A stretch of 64,000 bases of DNA from Virgibacillus sp. NKC19-3 (GTDB lineage Bacteria; Bacillota; Bacilli; Bacillales; Amphibacillaceae): NCBI RefSeq assembly GCF_019837165.1, contig NZ_JAGYHC010000001.1, positions 3,224,001 to 3,288,000 on the forward strand, given 5' to 3'. Positions within the stretch are counted from its first letter, which is position 1; each line of letters starts with the position of its first letter. Positions 27,462 to 35,796 of this stretch are shown here, piece by piece. Both the position numbers and the translations under genes were made by a program. Under the pieces are notes generated by a model, which was not told where the DNA came from, did not search any database, and saw only the letters and a list, made by a program, of their open reading frames with translations.

Positions 27462-28934
27462 CTAACTTATTTCTGTCTGCCGATCCCCCTTATCTTCATC
27501 AATTACCCAATCTCGCCCTACCGTAATCCCTAAATACTTTTCGTCATTCGGATTTTCTATCTCATCCTGTGGAAATTTTTTGAAGTACCAATACTTAGCC
27601 AACACATAGTAAATCGCTCCCGCTACAACAAACCCTACAATAAACGAATAATCCATAAGAAGAATAGCTGCGAAACCACCAAGCACCCAAGCAATGAATC
27701 CCACAATGTTTACACCGCCGTGATACGTAAACTGCCCTACATGCTGGTAAAGTTCTTGTACATTTACCCTTCGTTTACGCAGCAAATAATAATCGACAAC
27801 AAGGATCCCGCTGATCGCTGATAAAACAGCCCCGAAAAACAGCAATGCTTGTGTCAATATTTCATAGACACTCCATGGTTGAATAATCGTTCCTACAATT
27901 CCAACAACAAATACCGCTATTGCATTGGTTACCTTAGGCCCAAGTACATTTGAAAAAATAGCAGCAGCGGGGACAATGTTTGCAGCCGTATTCGTCGACC
28001 ATTGTGTCAGTACAATCATGAGAAGTAGTATGGCCAACATCCAACCAGATGCGGTCTCTTGCAGGGCAATAACTGGATTAGAGCTACCTGCAACCATAAA
28101 TGCTGCCGCTCCAATCATAATCATAAACGTTTCTGTAAGCGGCATGGCAATCAAACTACCTATCAAATTCGTTTTGTTTCGTTTAAACCAATTTCTTTCA
28201 TATTTTGGAGCTTTAAAAAAACGGGATATCGTTGGGATGTCACACCCTAACGTTGCCCAAAAACCCATATTTGCAAAAATGACGACCATAAATGCTGTAA
28301 TTGCCGCCCCTCCCGTGACCGGACTTTCTGCCCAAGCCCAGACGTCACCTCCACTTGCTGCTATATCTGATGTCAGCGTGTGGTAAATAACTAAAGAAAG
28401 AATAATAATAATTGGAGCAGCAAAATCAGCAAAGCGTTCCACCCATTTAATACCGGAAGCAGTATTAATCAGTTGTACAAGTGCAAATAGGATATAACAT
28501 AACAACCAGTTATCAAACCCCGAATTGATCGTATGGATAATGGAATTTATAGCAGTTGATCCAAAATACGTATTTAGCCCAAACCAAAATGATGCTGTAA
28601 CTGCTCGGGCTAACGATGGAATATGGGTACCCAAAATACCAAAAGGAGCCCGCATATAAACTGGAAAAGACAAGCCATGTTCAACCCCGATGTCTCCAAC
28701 AATTGAAATAAAAATACCAACTGCAATACAACCGATCAACGTTGCAAGTACTACCCAGGGCAAGGAAATACTTTGAACTCCGGAAGCTCCTATATCAAAG
28801 GTGGCTAAAAGTATGGCCATCCCAACCCACATTGCAAAAAATCCCATAACTCCAATTTTCCGTTCGCGATGATTAATTGGAAGTAAATCCGGTGACTTTA
28901 GGTACGAGTTGTTTCCATTGTTCTTTCCCATCAT
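27462..28934 (-). CDS. NCS1-family nucleobase/allantoin permease
   Basis: A 490-residue membrane protein with 12 hydrophobic helices. NCS1 landmarks are the early SLPWVVLATLIGCIAVG, FPVYMRAPFGILGTHIPSLA (near 90-110) and FGLNTYFGSTAINSII. NCS1 carriers import uracil, cytosine, hydantoins or allantoin with sodium or protons. AAAGGGG lies before two tandem ATGs (28934 and 28931); the second has better spacing. Between preA and a carbamoyl-amidohydrolase, it most likely brings uracil/thymine or a hydantoin into the cell. Confidence 0.9.
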   Translation of the reverse strand: MMGKNNGNNSYLKSPDLLPINHRERKIGVMGFFAMWVGMAILLATFDIGASGVQSISLPWVVLATLIGCIAVGIFISIVGDIGVEHGLSFPVYMRAPFGILGTHIPSLARAVTASFWFGLNTYFGSTAINSIIHTINSGFDNWLLCYILFALVQLINTASGIKWVERFADFAAPIIIILSLVIYHTLTSDIAASGGDVWAWAESPVTGGAAITAFMVVIFANMGFWATLGCDIPTISRFFKAPKYERNWFKRNKTNLIGSLIAMPLTETFMIMIGAAAFMVAGSSNPVIALQETASGWMLAILLLMIVLTQWSTNTAANIVPAAAIFSNVLGPKVTNAIAVFVVGIVGTIIQPWSVYEILTQALLFFGAVLSAISGILVVDYYLLRKRRVNVQELYQHVGQFTYHGGVNIVGFIAWVLGGFAAILLMDYSFIVGFVVAGAIYYVLAKYWYFKKFPQDEIENPNDEKYLGITVGRDWVIDEDKGDRQTEIS

Positions 28935-29073
28935 TTGTCCCCTTTTTATTTATTGAGTAGACTGCTTAACTTATTAGCAGCCTACTCCTTGATTACTCAT
29001 TTACATTCCCTAACCCTCCACCTTTTTACTCGATTATTTTGTAAGTAGCCGTTTCACATGATAAAGCTAAAAG

Positions 29074-30345
29074 TTAGCTGTTACTATTCATTACTTGCAA
29101 GGCTGCCTCTCGATCGTTCCATGACATTGGCGGTTCGGTTGGCTCAAGATCTATCATGTCAATCGCCCCTTCAACCGGGCAAACGATGGAACAAAGGTTG
29201 CAACCTACGCAATCGTCCTCTCTCACCTTTAAATATTCATTGCCATGTTCGTCTACCAGCATATCGATACACTGATGAGAAGTGTCTTCGCAAGCAATAT
29301 GACATTTATTACAATTAATACAAACATCATTATTAATACGGGCAACCATCCGATGATTTAGATCCAGATCGCTCCAGTCTGTATATTTTTCGACTGATTT
29401 GCCAATAAGTTCACTGACGGAAGCAATCCCTTTATCATCCAAATAATTACTTAATCCTTCCGTTAAATCATCAATAATACTGAATCCATGATGCATGGCC
29501 GCTGTACATACCTGTACCCCACCGGAGCCCATTAGCATAAACTCTACCGTATCTTGCCATGTCGAGATACCACCAATCCCTGAAATTGGAATATTGAAAT
29601 CGGATTGCCGTGCGCATTCCCCAATCATATTCAGCGCAATCGGTTTCACGGCAGGCCCACAGTATCCGCCATGAGCAGCTTTTCCATTTACATTTGGAGT
29701 TGGATTCCAGGTATCCAGGTCTACGCCTATTAAACTGTTGATCGTATTGATCATACTAACAGCATCAGCTCCGCCACGTTGTGCAGCTCTTGCTGTCGCA
29801 GTTATGTCCGTAATATTCGGCGTTAATTTCGTAATAACCGGTACTTCTGCAACTTCCTTGGCATATAGCGTTGATTTTTCTACTAAATCCGGATGTTGAC
29901 CTACTGCTGCTCCCATCCCCCGTTCAGACATCCCATGTGGACAACCAAGATTTAATTCAAATCCATCTACACCTACATCCTGAACCCGCTTTACAATTTC
30001 ATGCCATTTATCCCGCTCAGGTTCCACCATTAACGATGCAATAATAACGCGATCCGGGAAAAGTTTCTTTGTTTCATAGATTTCTTTTAAATTTTCCTCA
30101 ATAGGTCTGTCGGAAACTAATTCAATATTATTAAAACCTACTACTCGTTGACCATTAAAGTGATGCGCCCCAAAACGAGAGGTCACATTCAATACCGGTT
30201 CGCAAAGTGTCTTCCATACGGCCCCTCCCCATCCTGCTTCGAATGCACGCTGCACCTGATACCCTGTATTCGTTGGCGGTGCAGATGCAAGCCAGTATGG
30301 ATTAGGCGATTTAATTCCTGCAAAGTTGATACTGATATCAGCCAT
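29074..30345 (-). CDS. preA: NAD-dependent dihydropyrimidine dehydrogenase, subunit PreA
   Basis: A 423-residue protein with an FMN TIM barrel of the dihydroorotate dehydrogenase type (SAPPTNTGYQVQRAF at 21-35), the active-site Cys135 in NLGCPHGMSERGMG, and a C-terminal ferredoxin domain with two [4Fe-4S] motifs (Cys342/345/348/352 and 379/382/385/389). It reduces uracil and thymine to dihydro forms, taking electrons from PreT. The ATG at 30345 is chosen because GGGAGG is six bases before it; an ATG at 30351 abuts the ribosome site. It follows preT closely. Confidence 0.95.
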   Translation of the reverse strand: MADISINFAGIKSPNPYWLASAPPTNTGYQVQRAFEAGWGGAVWKTLCEPVLNVTSRFGAHHFNGQRVVGFNNIELVSDRPIEENLKEIYETKKLFPDRVIIASLMVEPERDKWHEIVKRVQDVGVDGFELNLGCPHGMSERGMGAAVGQHPDLVEKSTLYAKEVAEVPVITKLTPNITDITATARAAQRGGADAVSMINTINSLIGVDLDTWNPTPNVNGKAAHGGYCGPAVKPIALNMIGECARQSDFNIPISGIGGISTWQDTVEFMLMGSGGVQVCTAAMHHGFSIIDDLTEGLSNYLDDKGIASVSELIGKSVEKYTDWSDLDLNHRMVARINNDVCINCNKCHIACEDTSHQCIDMLVDEHGNEYLKVREDDCVGCNLCSIVCPVEGAIDMIDLEPTEPPMSWNDREAALQVMNSNS

Positions 30346-30365
30346 ATTCATCCTCCCATCATTTT

Positions 30366-31739
30366 TTACGTTAAACCTTCTTTTATCCCTTTTAATTGCT
30401 GATGCACTGCATATGCTGTTTCTTTTCCCTGTTGTGATGCAGATACAGCCATCGCCTCACCAACACCCTTCGCAAAAACGACATCACCTGCTGCATAAAC
30501 GTTTGGTTGAGAAGTTTTAAACGTTTCAGGATTTACGCTGACAACACCATCCTGATGTTCCAAGTCAAATGCTTCAATTAATGGAAGATGTCTTTCTTGG
30601 CCAATCGCCTTGATAACGCCATCAACATCTATTAGAAATTCAGATCCCTCGATTTCTACTGGCCGTTTACGTCCATCCGATTCTGCTTCTTTTAATTCCA
30701 TACGAACACATTCCATCTGCTTAACATGCCCATTATCATCTCCGATTAGGCGTTTTGGAGCAGTTAACCATCTAAACTCGACTCCATCCTGTTTTGCAAA
30801 GTCATATTCAAATTCATAGGCAGACATTTCCGCCTCCGTCCGTCGATAAAGGATTTTAACATTATCCGCTCCCAGTCTTACCGACGTGGTTGCACCATCA
30901 ATCGCCGTATTTCCAGCCCCAATCACTGCAACGCGCCTCCCAGCGAATTCAGTTGAATAATTTCCATTCTTTGTTTCTTCAACCAAGTCAATGGCATCAT
31001 AAATACCAGCTAAATCCTCTCCCTCAATTCCAAGTTTTGGAACCTTCGCCATCCCTGTCGCAACAATAACCGCATCATAATCATCCACAAGTTCCGCAGC
31101 CTCAATATCTTTACCAACAACAGTGTTTGTTCGAATTTCTACACCCAAACGTTCAACCTGTTCTACTTCCCATAAAGCAATATCCTTTGGAAGTCGAAAT
31201 GGAACAATACCATGCGTATCTAAACCACCAGCTTCATGTTTAGCTTCAAAAATAGTTACCGTATAACCTAATCTTCCCAGTTCTCGAGCTGCCGATAAAC
31301 CAGCCGGACCACTGCCAACAATAGCGATATGCTTTCCATTTTTCTCTCCGGATTTAAATAATACTTGTTCATTTTTAATTGCCCAGTCTGTTGCATAACG
31401 CTGCAGGTCACCAATCATAATTGGTTTTGTAGAATGATTAAGTACACAAGCCCCTTCACACAATTCCTCCGTTGGACAAACACGCGCACAACTTGCTCCA
31501 ATAGGATTTGCTTCCATAATTGTTTTTGCTGAACCTTTTATATTCCCGGATGCAATCTTTTTAATAAAACCTGGAATATTAATATCAGTTGGACAAGCTG
31601 TAATGCAAGGTGCATCGTAACAATATAGACAACGATTCGCCTCATCTAATGCCTCCTGTGCATTATAACTGGGCTTAGACTCATTAAAATTATTTGCTAA
31701 GTCTTTCGTTGACAGTAAATGTTGCAATAAATGTTCCAA
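30366..31739 (-). CDS. preT: NAD-dependent dihydropyrimidine dehydrogenase, subunit PreT
   Basis: A 457-residue FAD/NAD protein resembling the small subunit of glutamate synthase: N-terminal iron-sulfur cysteines in CLYCYDAPCITACP and CARVCPTEELCEGAC, FAD loop VGSGPAGLSAARELG near 142, and NAD loop VIGAGNTAIDGATT near 268. It passes electrons from NADH through FAD and iron-sulfur centres to PreA. It is first in the preTA transcript, 20 bases before preA, with a cre-like box and a shared palindromic motif upstream. Confidence 0.94.
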   Translation of the reverse strand: MEHLLQHLLSTKDLANNFNESKPSYNAQEALDEANRCLYCYDAPCITACPTDINIPGFIKKIASGNIKGSAKTIMEANPIGASCARVCPTEELCEGACVLNHSTKPIMIGDLQRYATDWAIKNEQVLFKSGEKNGKHIAIVGSGPAGLSAARELGRLGYTVTIFEAKHEAGGLDTHGIVPFRLPKDIALWEVEQVERLGVEIRTNTVVGKDIEAAELVDDYDAVIVATGMAKVPKLGIEGEDLAGIYDAIDLVEETKNGNYSTEFAGRRVAVIGAGNTAIDGATTSVRLGADNVKILYRRTEAEMSAYEFEYDFAKQDGVEFRWLTAPKRLIGDDNGHVKQMECVRMELKEAESDGRKRPVEIEGSEFLIDVDGVIKAIGQERHLPLIEAFDLEHQDGVVSVNPETFKTSQPNVYAAGDVVFAKGVGEAMAVSASQQGKETAYAVHQQLKGIKEGLT

Positions 31740-31867
31740 TGAAAAACCTCCTTTTTGGGGTTACCTTACTATAACTTTGGCAGCACTTCTTCATTCACAG
31801 CACACATACTTATAATCCAAAATCCCCCTTGTATACCAATTACGAAATGAAAGTATCACCCCTTTAA

Positions 31868-31881
31868 AGTAAGCGGTTACA
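31868..31881. promoter_or_regulatory. cre-like CcpA site upstream of preT
   Basis: AGTAAGCGGTTACA agrees with the cre consensus except at the first base. It lies about 130 bases before the preT start. Confidence 0.5.
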
Positions 31882-31919
31882 AATATATCTAGTATTATAT
31901 TAGTTTAATTCTATAATAT

Positions 31920-31933
31920 ATTTTACAATGTGT
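31920..31933. promoter_or_regulatory. Shared motif ATTTTACAATGTGT, copy 2
   Basis: Identical to 24089-24102; here the core is a perfect palindrome with spacer, TTACA-ATG-TGTAA (31923-31935). Candidate activator or repressor site of preTA. Confidence 0.4.
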
Positions 31934-32263
31934 AACAATTACAAAGCGACTAATAGTCGCTTTGTAATAAAGCAGGTACATGGACAGTTCCACTTCAAGT
32001 AAAAATAAATTAGAAAAACTGTTCTTCCACAATCAAGTATAGTTGTGTAGTATTTGTTTAGTTAGTTTAATATGAATAGCAAATATTTTGGGAAAGAGAT
32101 AGACGACATTCTATTTTAGTTTCACTTATATCTAGTTTTGATGGCGTGATTGTGTGATAACTCACGTTTCCTGTTGAGGAACGCCGGATAATTCGAAATC
32201 ATACAGAATGAACCGACATTTTCATTTTTTCTACAAACTAGAGGGCTTATTAAAATAAATCAT

Positions 32264-33685
32264 TTATACACGTTTTAGCTCTTTCTTTTCTTTTCTATCA
32301 TCAAAGCAAAGCGCAAATGGTTTGCCAGGAATAAACTTTCCATCGCCTTTCTCGCCAATAAACGCTCCATCGTCAACAACGAGTTTACCTCTGAGGAATA
32401 CTTTAGCCACTTTTCCGTCTTGTTTGTACCCTTCAAACGTACTATAGTCAACGCCATGTAAACTATTTTCATTTGAAATAATAGAAGAATCATTAGGGTC
32501 ATATAAAACAATATCTGCATCCATACCAACACCAATATGTCCTTTGCAATGATCTAATCCCATGTTCTTAGCCGGTGTAGTTGCAAATAAGTCAACAAAC
32601 CGCTGTTTGGAAATTTTTCCAGTGTTCACACCATATGTCCAAAGGATACCCAAGCGATTTTCGACACCTGGTGCACCATTCGGGATATTCGTAAAGTCAT
32701 CGACTCCCATATGTTTTTGTGATTCCCAGTCAAATCCGCAATGATCTGTGCTTATCGCATTCAGCCAACCATTATCAACCGCTTGCCACAAGGCTTCCTG
32801 GTCGGATTTCGTACGTAATGCTGGTGACATCACATATTTAGCTCCTTCGAAATTTGGTTTGGCTAAATCACCTTCATCAAGCATAAGATATTGAACACAC
32901 GTTTCTGCATAAACCGGCAGTCCTTCATTTTTTGCAGATCGGATGGATTCCATAACACTTTCAGCTGTAACATGAACAATATAGACAGGTGCTCCTACCA
33001 TAGCTGCCAGATTAATCACGCGCTGCGTAGCTTCTAATTCTACTCGTTCAGGCCTTGATACTGCATGGTAATATGGATCCGTCTTTCCTTCCGAGATCAT
33101 TTTCTTTTGAAGAAGGTCGATAACGTCAGCATTTTCACAATGAACCATAACTGTCACGCCAGCTTCCTTTGCTGCTTTTAGCGCTTTGTAAAGGGCTTCA
33201 TCATCACTATGAAACGGCATCCCTTTATAAGCCATAAACAATTTAACCGTGGAAATACCCCTACTAGGTAAATCGTTAATTTCCTCAAACGTTGCATCTA
33301 CCGGATCACATACGACAGCATGATAAGAATAATCTGCCATAGCCTGGTTAGATACTTCTTTTTTATCCATATCAAAAATCGTATCAGCCATTCCCTTACC
33401 CTGCTCTTGATTGACAAATTCAACAACCGTAGTGGTTCCGCCTGCAACGGCAGCATTCGAGGTTTCAACCCCCCTTACCCGTTCTCCTTTAAATTCAAAG
33501 GAATAATGAACATGTTGATCAACACCGCCTGGGAGGACGTATTTCCCCTTAGCGTCAACGATCTCATCAGCGGTCGCCTCTAATTGTATGCCTACAGCAA
33601 CTATTTTTTCTCCTTCAATTAATACATCCCCAACAAATTCATCAATAGCAGTTATAATCGTTCCATTTTTAATTAATGTGCGCAT
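32264..33685 (-). CDS. hydA: Dihydropyrimidinase (D-hydantoinase)
   Basis: A 473-residue cyclic amidohydrolase. Metal ligands are in GGVDQHVHYSF (His58, His60), the carboxylated lysine is Lys148 in STVKLFMAYKG, and MVHCENADV, VHVTAES and STDHCGF hold further histidines and the catalytic aspartate. It opens dihydrouracil to N-carbamoyl-beta-alanine. The start at 33685 is preferred because AGGAGG is six bases before it; an in-frame ATG at 33703 has no ribosome site. It is 43 bases downstream of the carbamoyl-amidohydrolase gene, with a perfect cre box in that gap. Confidence 0.93.
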   Translation of the reverse strand: MRTLIKNGTIITAIDEFVGDVLIEGEKIVAVGIQLEATADEIVDAKGKYVLPGGVDQHVHYSFEFKGERVRGVETSNAAVAGGTTTVVEFVNQEQGKGMADTIFDMDKKEVSNQAMADYSYHAVVCDPVDATFEEINDLPSRGISTVKLFMAYKGMPFHSDDEALYKALKAAKEAGVTVMVHCENADVIDLLQKKMISEGKTDPYYHAVSRPERVELEATQRVINLAAMVGAPVYIVHVTAESVMESIRSAKNEGLPVYAETCVQYLMLDEGDLAKPNFEGAKYVMSPALRTKSDQEALWQAVDNGWLNAISTDHCGFDWESQKHMGVDDFTNIPNGAPGVENRLGILWTYGVNTGKISKQRFVDLFATTPAKNMGLDHCKGHIGVGMDADIVLYDPNDSSIISNENSLHGVDYSTFEGYKQDGKVAKVFLRGKLVVDDGAFIGEKGDGKFIPGKPFALCFDDRKEKKELKRV

Positions 33686-33707
33686 GCATATCCTCCTCTT
33701 CAAAATT

Positions 33708-33721
33708 TGTAAGCGATTACA
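33708..33721. promoter_or_regulatory. Perfect cre site before hydA
   Basis: TGTAAGCGATTACA fits TGWAANCGNTNWCA at every position. It lies between the carbamoyl-amidohydrolase stop and the hydA start, where bound CcpA could act as a roadblock. Confidence 0.65.
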
Positions 33722-33728
33722 ATAATGG

Positions 33729-34979
33729 TTAATATGCTTCCTGGGTTTTGGCAGCTAAATTGTTTACTACATGAAGTAATAAATCACCTCCCCATTTAAT
33801 ATCTTCCTCTTTCGTATATTCGTCAGGGGAGTGGCTTTTTCCTCCCATACTCGGAATAAAAATCATTCCCACATCAGCAACACTCGTCATCATTGCCGCA
33901 TCGTGAACGGCGCCACTATTCATTTTTATATAGTTATAGCCTTGCGTGCTTGCTGTTTCTTCAATCTTATGAACAATGCTTGACGATAGTTTGATAGGGT
34001 CAGACGCACCGATCAATTCAACCTCACTTTGAAGTTTATCTTCTGTAGCAACAGCGTTCACTTTTTCCATTAGCTCCTTGGTAATAAGATCAACACCTTT
34101 TGACTCAACATCTCTGACATCTACAAAGAATTCAACCTTTTGCGGGATGACATTCGACATATTTGGCTGGCAGGAAATCTTTCCAACGGTAGCGACTGTT
34201 GTTGGTAGTGCAGTGGTTTTCGCTACCTGTTTAATATGTGCGATGATGGTTGCAGCAGCCGCCAGTGGATCCTGTCTTAAATCCATTGGCGTCGTTCCCG
34301 CATGATTCGAATCACCCTCCAAGGTGATTTTAAATGTTTTCATACCTGCGATTGCTTGAACGATGCCAATTGACTTATTTTGATTCTCAAGCACTGCACC
34401 TTGTTCAATATGCAGCTCAATCATCGCATCTACTTCATCTTCCCTGATGATGTCCTGTTCAATAAGATCTACTGTCAAACCAAAATCTTTTGCAACATCA
34501 TAAACGGAATTTCCGGAACCGTTTTTGATGGATTTTAGATCCTCTCCGTTATACTTTCCAGTCAGTACTTTGCTCCCAAGCATCGTAACACCGAAATTGG
34601 ATCCTTCCTCCTCGGCAAAAATAATCAGTTCGATCGGACGGCGCAGTGTTATCTTTTTCTCTTTTAATACTCGAATAATCTCTAAAGCAGTTAAAACACC
34701 AATCAACCCGTCATATTTCCCACCATTTTCCACGGTATCGATGTGGGAACCAATCATGATGGATGGTTGATCAATTTCCTTGCCACATTTTGCCCTTATA
34801 TTTCCTATACCATCTACTTTTATGGAAAGACCGAGTTTCTTCATTTGTCTTAACAGATAATCTCTTGCTTGCCTATCTTCAACACTATAGGAAAACCGTG
34901 TACAACCATTATGGGGTGTTCTAGTATAACGCACAATTGTTGTTAAGTCGTTGAGCATTCGTTGTAAGTTGATTTCCAT
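33729..34979 (-). CDS. Zn-dependent carbamoyl-amidohydrolase (HyuC/beta-ureidopropionase type), copy 2
   Basis: A 416-residue M20-family hydrolase: MIGSHIDTVENGGKYDGLIG (76-95) with His79, Asp81 and Asp90, IFAEEEGSNFG (120-130), LHIEQGAVLENQ near 195 and NSGAVHDAAMM near 355. It removes the carbamoyl group from N-carbamoyl-amino acids. Its linkage to dihydropyrimidinase makes it the better candidate for N-carbamoyl-beta-alanine, yielding beta-alanine. It heads the hyuC-hydA transcript, with GGGAGGGGG before the ATG and a perfect cre box just upstream. Confidence 0.88.
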   Translation of the reverse strand: MEINLQRMLNDLTTIVRYTRTPHNGCTRFSYSVEDRQARDYLLRQMKKLGLSIKVDGIGNIRAKCGKEIDQPSIMIGSHIDTVENGGKYDGLIGVLTALEIIRVLKEKKITLRRPIELIIFAEEEGSNFGVTMLGSKVLTGKYNGEDLKSIKNGSGNSVYDVAKDFGLTVDLIEQDIIREDEVDAMIELHIEQGAVLENQNKSIGIVQAIAGMKTFKITLEGDSNHAGTTPMDLRQDPLAAAATIIAHIKQVAKTTALPTTVATVGKISCQPNMSNVIPQKVEFFVDVRDVESKGVDLITKELMEKVNAVATEDKLQSEVELIGASDPIKLSSSIVHKIEETASTQGYNYIKMNSGAVHDAAMMTSVADVGMIFIPSMGGKSHSPDEYTKEEDIKWGGDLLLHVVNNLAAKTQEAY

Positions 34980-34998
34980 TTTGTCCCCCCCTCCCTTT

Positions 34999-35012
34999 TG
35001 AAAACGTTTTCA
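34999..35012. promoter_or_regulatory. Perfect palindromic cre site upstream of carbamoyl-amidohydrolase copy 2
   Basis: TGAAAACGTTTTCA is a full match to the cre consensus and a perfect palindrome, 20 bases before the start codon. It implies CcpA repression of the hyuC-hydA operon. Confidence 0.7.
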
Positions 35013-35087
35013 TTTAAGTGTGTTTATACTATATTTTGATAATAATCTAACTATAATAAAAGTTAAAATCGATCTCACTTACCATTT

Positions 35088-35117
35088 TGTCAAAAAATAA
35101 AATTTATTTTTTGACAT
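35088..35117. promoter_or_regulatory. 14-bp perfect inverted repeat, operator candidate
   Basis: TGTCAAAAAATAAA (35088-35101) and its exact reverse complement (35104-35117) flank two bases. It lies about 110 bases upstream of the hyuC-hydA operon in an otherwise empty region (34980-35301). It could bind a regulator dimer; it is too A/T-rich for a terminator. Confidence 0.45.
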
Positions 35118-35218
35118 ATTGTATATTTTTATATCCCATAAAATTTCAGACGTTTTTTAACTCATTAGATAACAGTTGTGTAATGAGCTAATTAACTAAT
35201 TTCTAAATACTAATAGTA

Positions 35219-35254
35219 ATCAAACGCTAGATAATTTAATTTCTAGCGTTTGAT
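35219..35254. terminator. Hairpin downstream of the 163-residue unknown gene
   Basis: ATCAAACGCTAGA (35219-35231) pairs perfectly with TCTAGCGTTTGAT (35242-35254). It lies 48 bases after the end of the PutP-like/unknown operon on the minus strand. The T tract is poor. Confidence 0.5.
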
Positions 35255-35301
35255 TCAATTAAATTTTGTAGAATCGCTTTTCCTTTTAAAAAGTTTATGT
35301 C

Positions 35302-35793
35302 CTACAATGGATGATATTGACCTGTAACCCCATCAACAATAAAATTATGCTCATTTTGTTTTTCATTGTTATGGAAAACAATCCAATACGGTCTATAAAA
35401 AAGCGCTTGTTTTTCTAACGTAATATTGGAAAAGGAAATCATCCTCATTTTTAACGATAAAGATCGGTGGATAAAAGCCTCTGATGTTGATAAACAGTTA
35501 TCAAGTGACTGAGACTTTTCCAAAATTTGCCCGCTGGGTATATCGATCACTTCTAATTTTGGATTCGAATCTATTAATGAACCCTTACAGCTAATAGCAT
35601 CTACCACACATCCCATTTTTTCTTCCATTGGCATGAAAATTCGTTTCGCATTTACACTATAGATAAAATAGTAATAAGGATAATAAATAATACGATCAGC
35701 AAAAAATGTGGAACCAGAATACAATTTCTTGAAACTTGATTCGATCTTTTCCTTTTCATAATTAATAGCTTGGGTTAATACTTTTTCCTTCAT
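35302..35793 (-). CDS. Unknown 163-residue protein downstream of PutP-like gene
   Basis: Begins MKEKVLTQAINYEKEKIESS. A central YYPYYYFIYSVNAKR and C-terminal FYRPYWIVFHNN, ending IVDGVTGQYHPL, suggest two repeats of an aromatic-rich strand pattern (PYYYFIY and PYWIVFH), perhaps a duplicated small domain. Two cysteines occur in MGCVVDAISCKG. There are no clear membrane helices and no signal peptide. It starts three bases after the transporter stop, so it is translated with it. I do not recognise the family. Confidence 0.6.
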   Translation of the reverse strand: MKEKVLTQAINYEKEKIESSFKKLYSGSTFFADRIIYYPYYYFIYSVNAKRIFMPMEEKMGCVVDAISCKGSLIDSNPKLEVIDIPSGQILEKSQSLDNCLSTSEAFIHRSLSLKMRMISFSNITLEKQALFYRPYWIVFHNNEKQNEHNFIVDGVTGQYHPL

Positions 35794-35796
35794 TGA

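Larger units (their letters stand above)
31740..32263. promoter_or_regulatory. Intergenic region upstream of preT
   Basis: No gene is visible. The part near preT carries a cre-like box (31868-31881), the shared motif (31920-31933) and a 13-bp perfect hairpin TTACAAAGCGACT (31939-31951) with 31955-31967, which may end transcripts from hydA. The stretch 31970-32263 shows nothing recognisable on either strand. Confidence 0.5.

Noticed and set aside
31970-32263. Possible transposase or gene remnant
   Set aside because: Short frames such as YPAFLNRKRELSHN were seen but match no family I can name and have stops in all frames.
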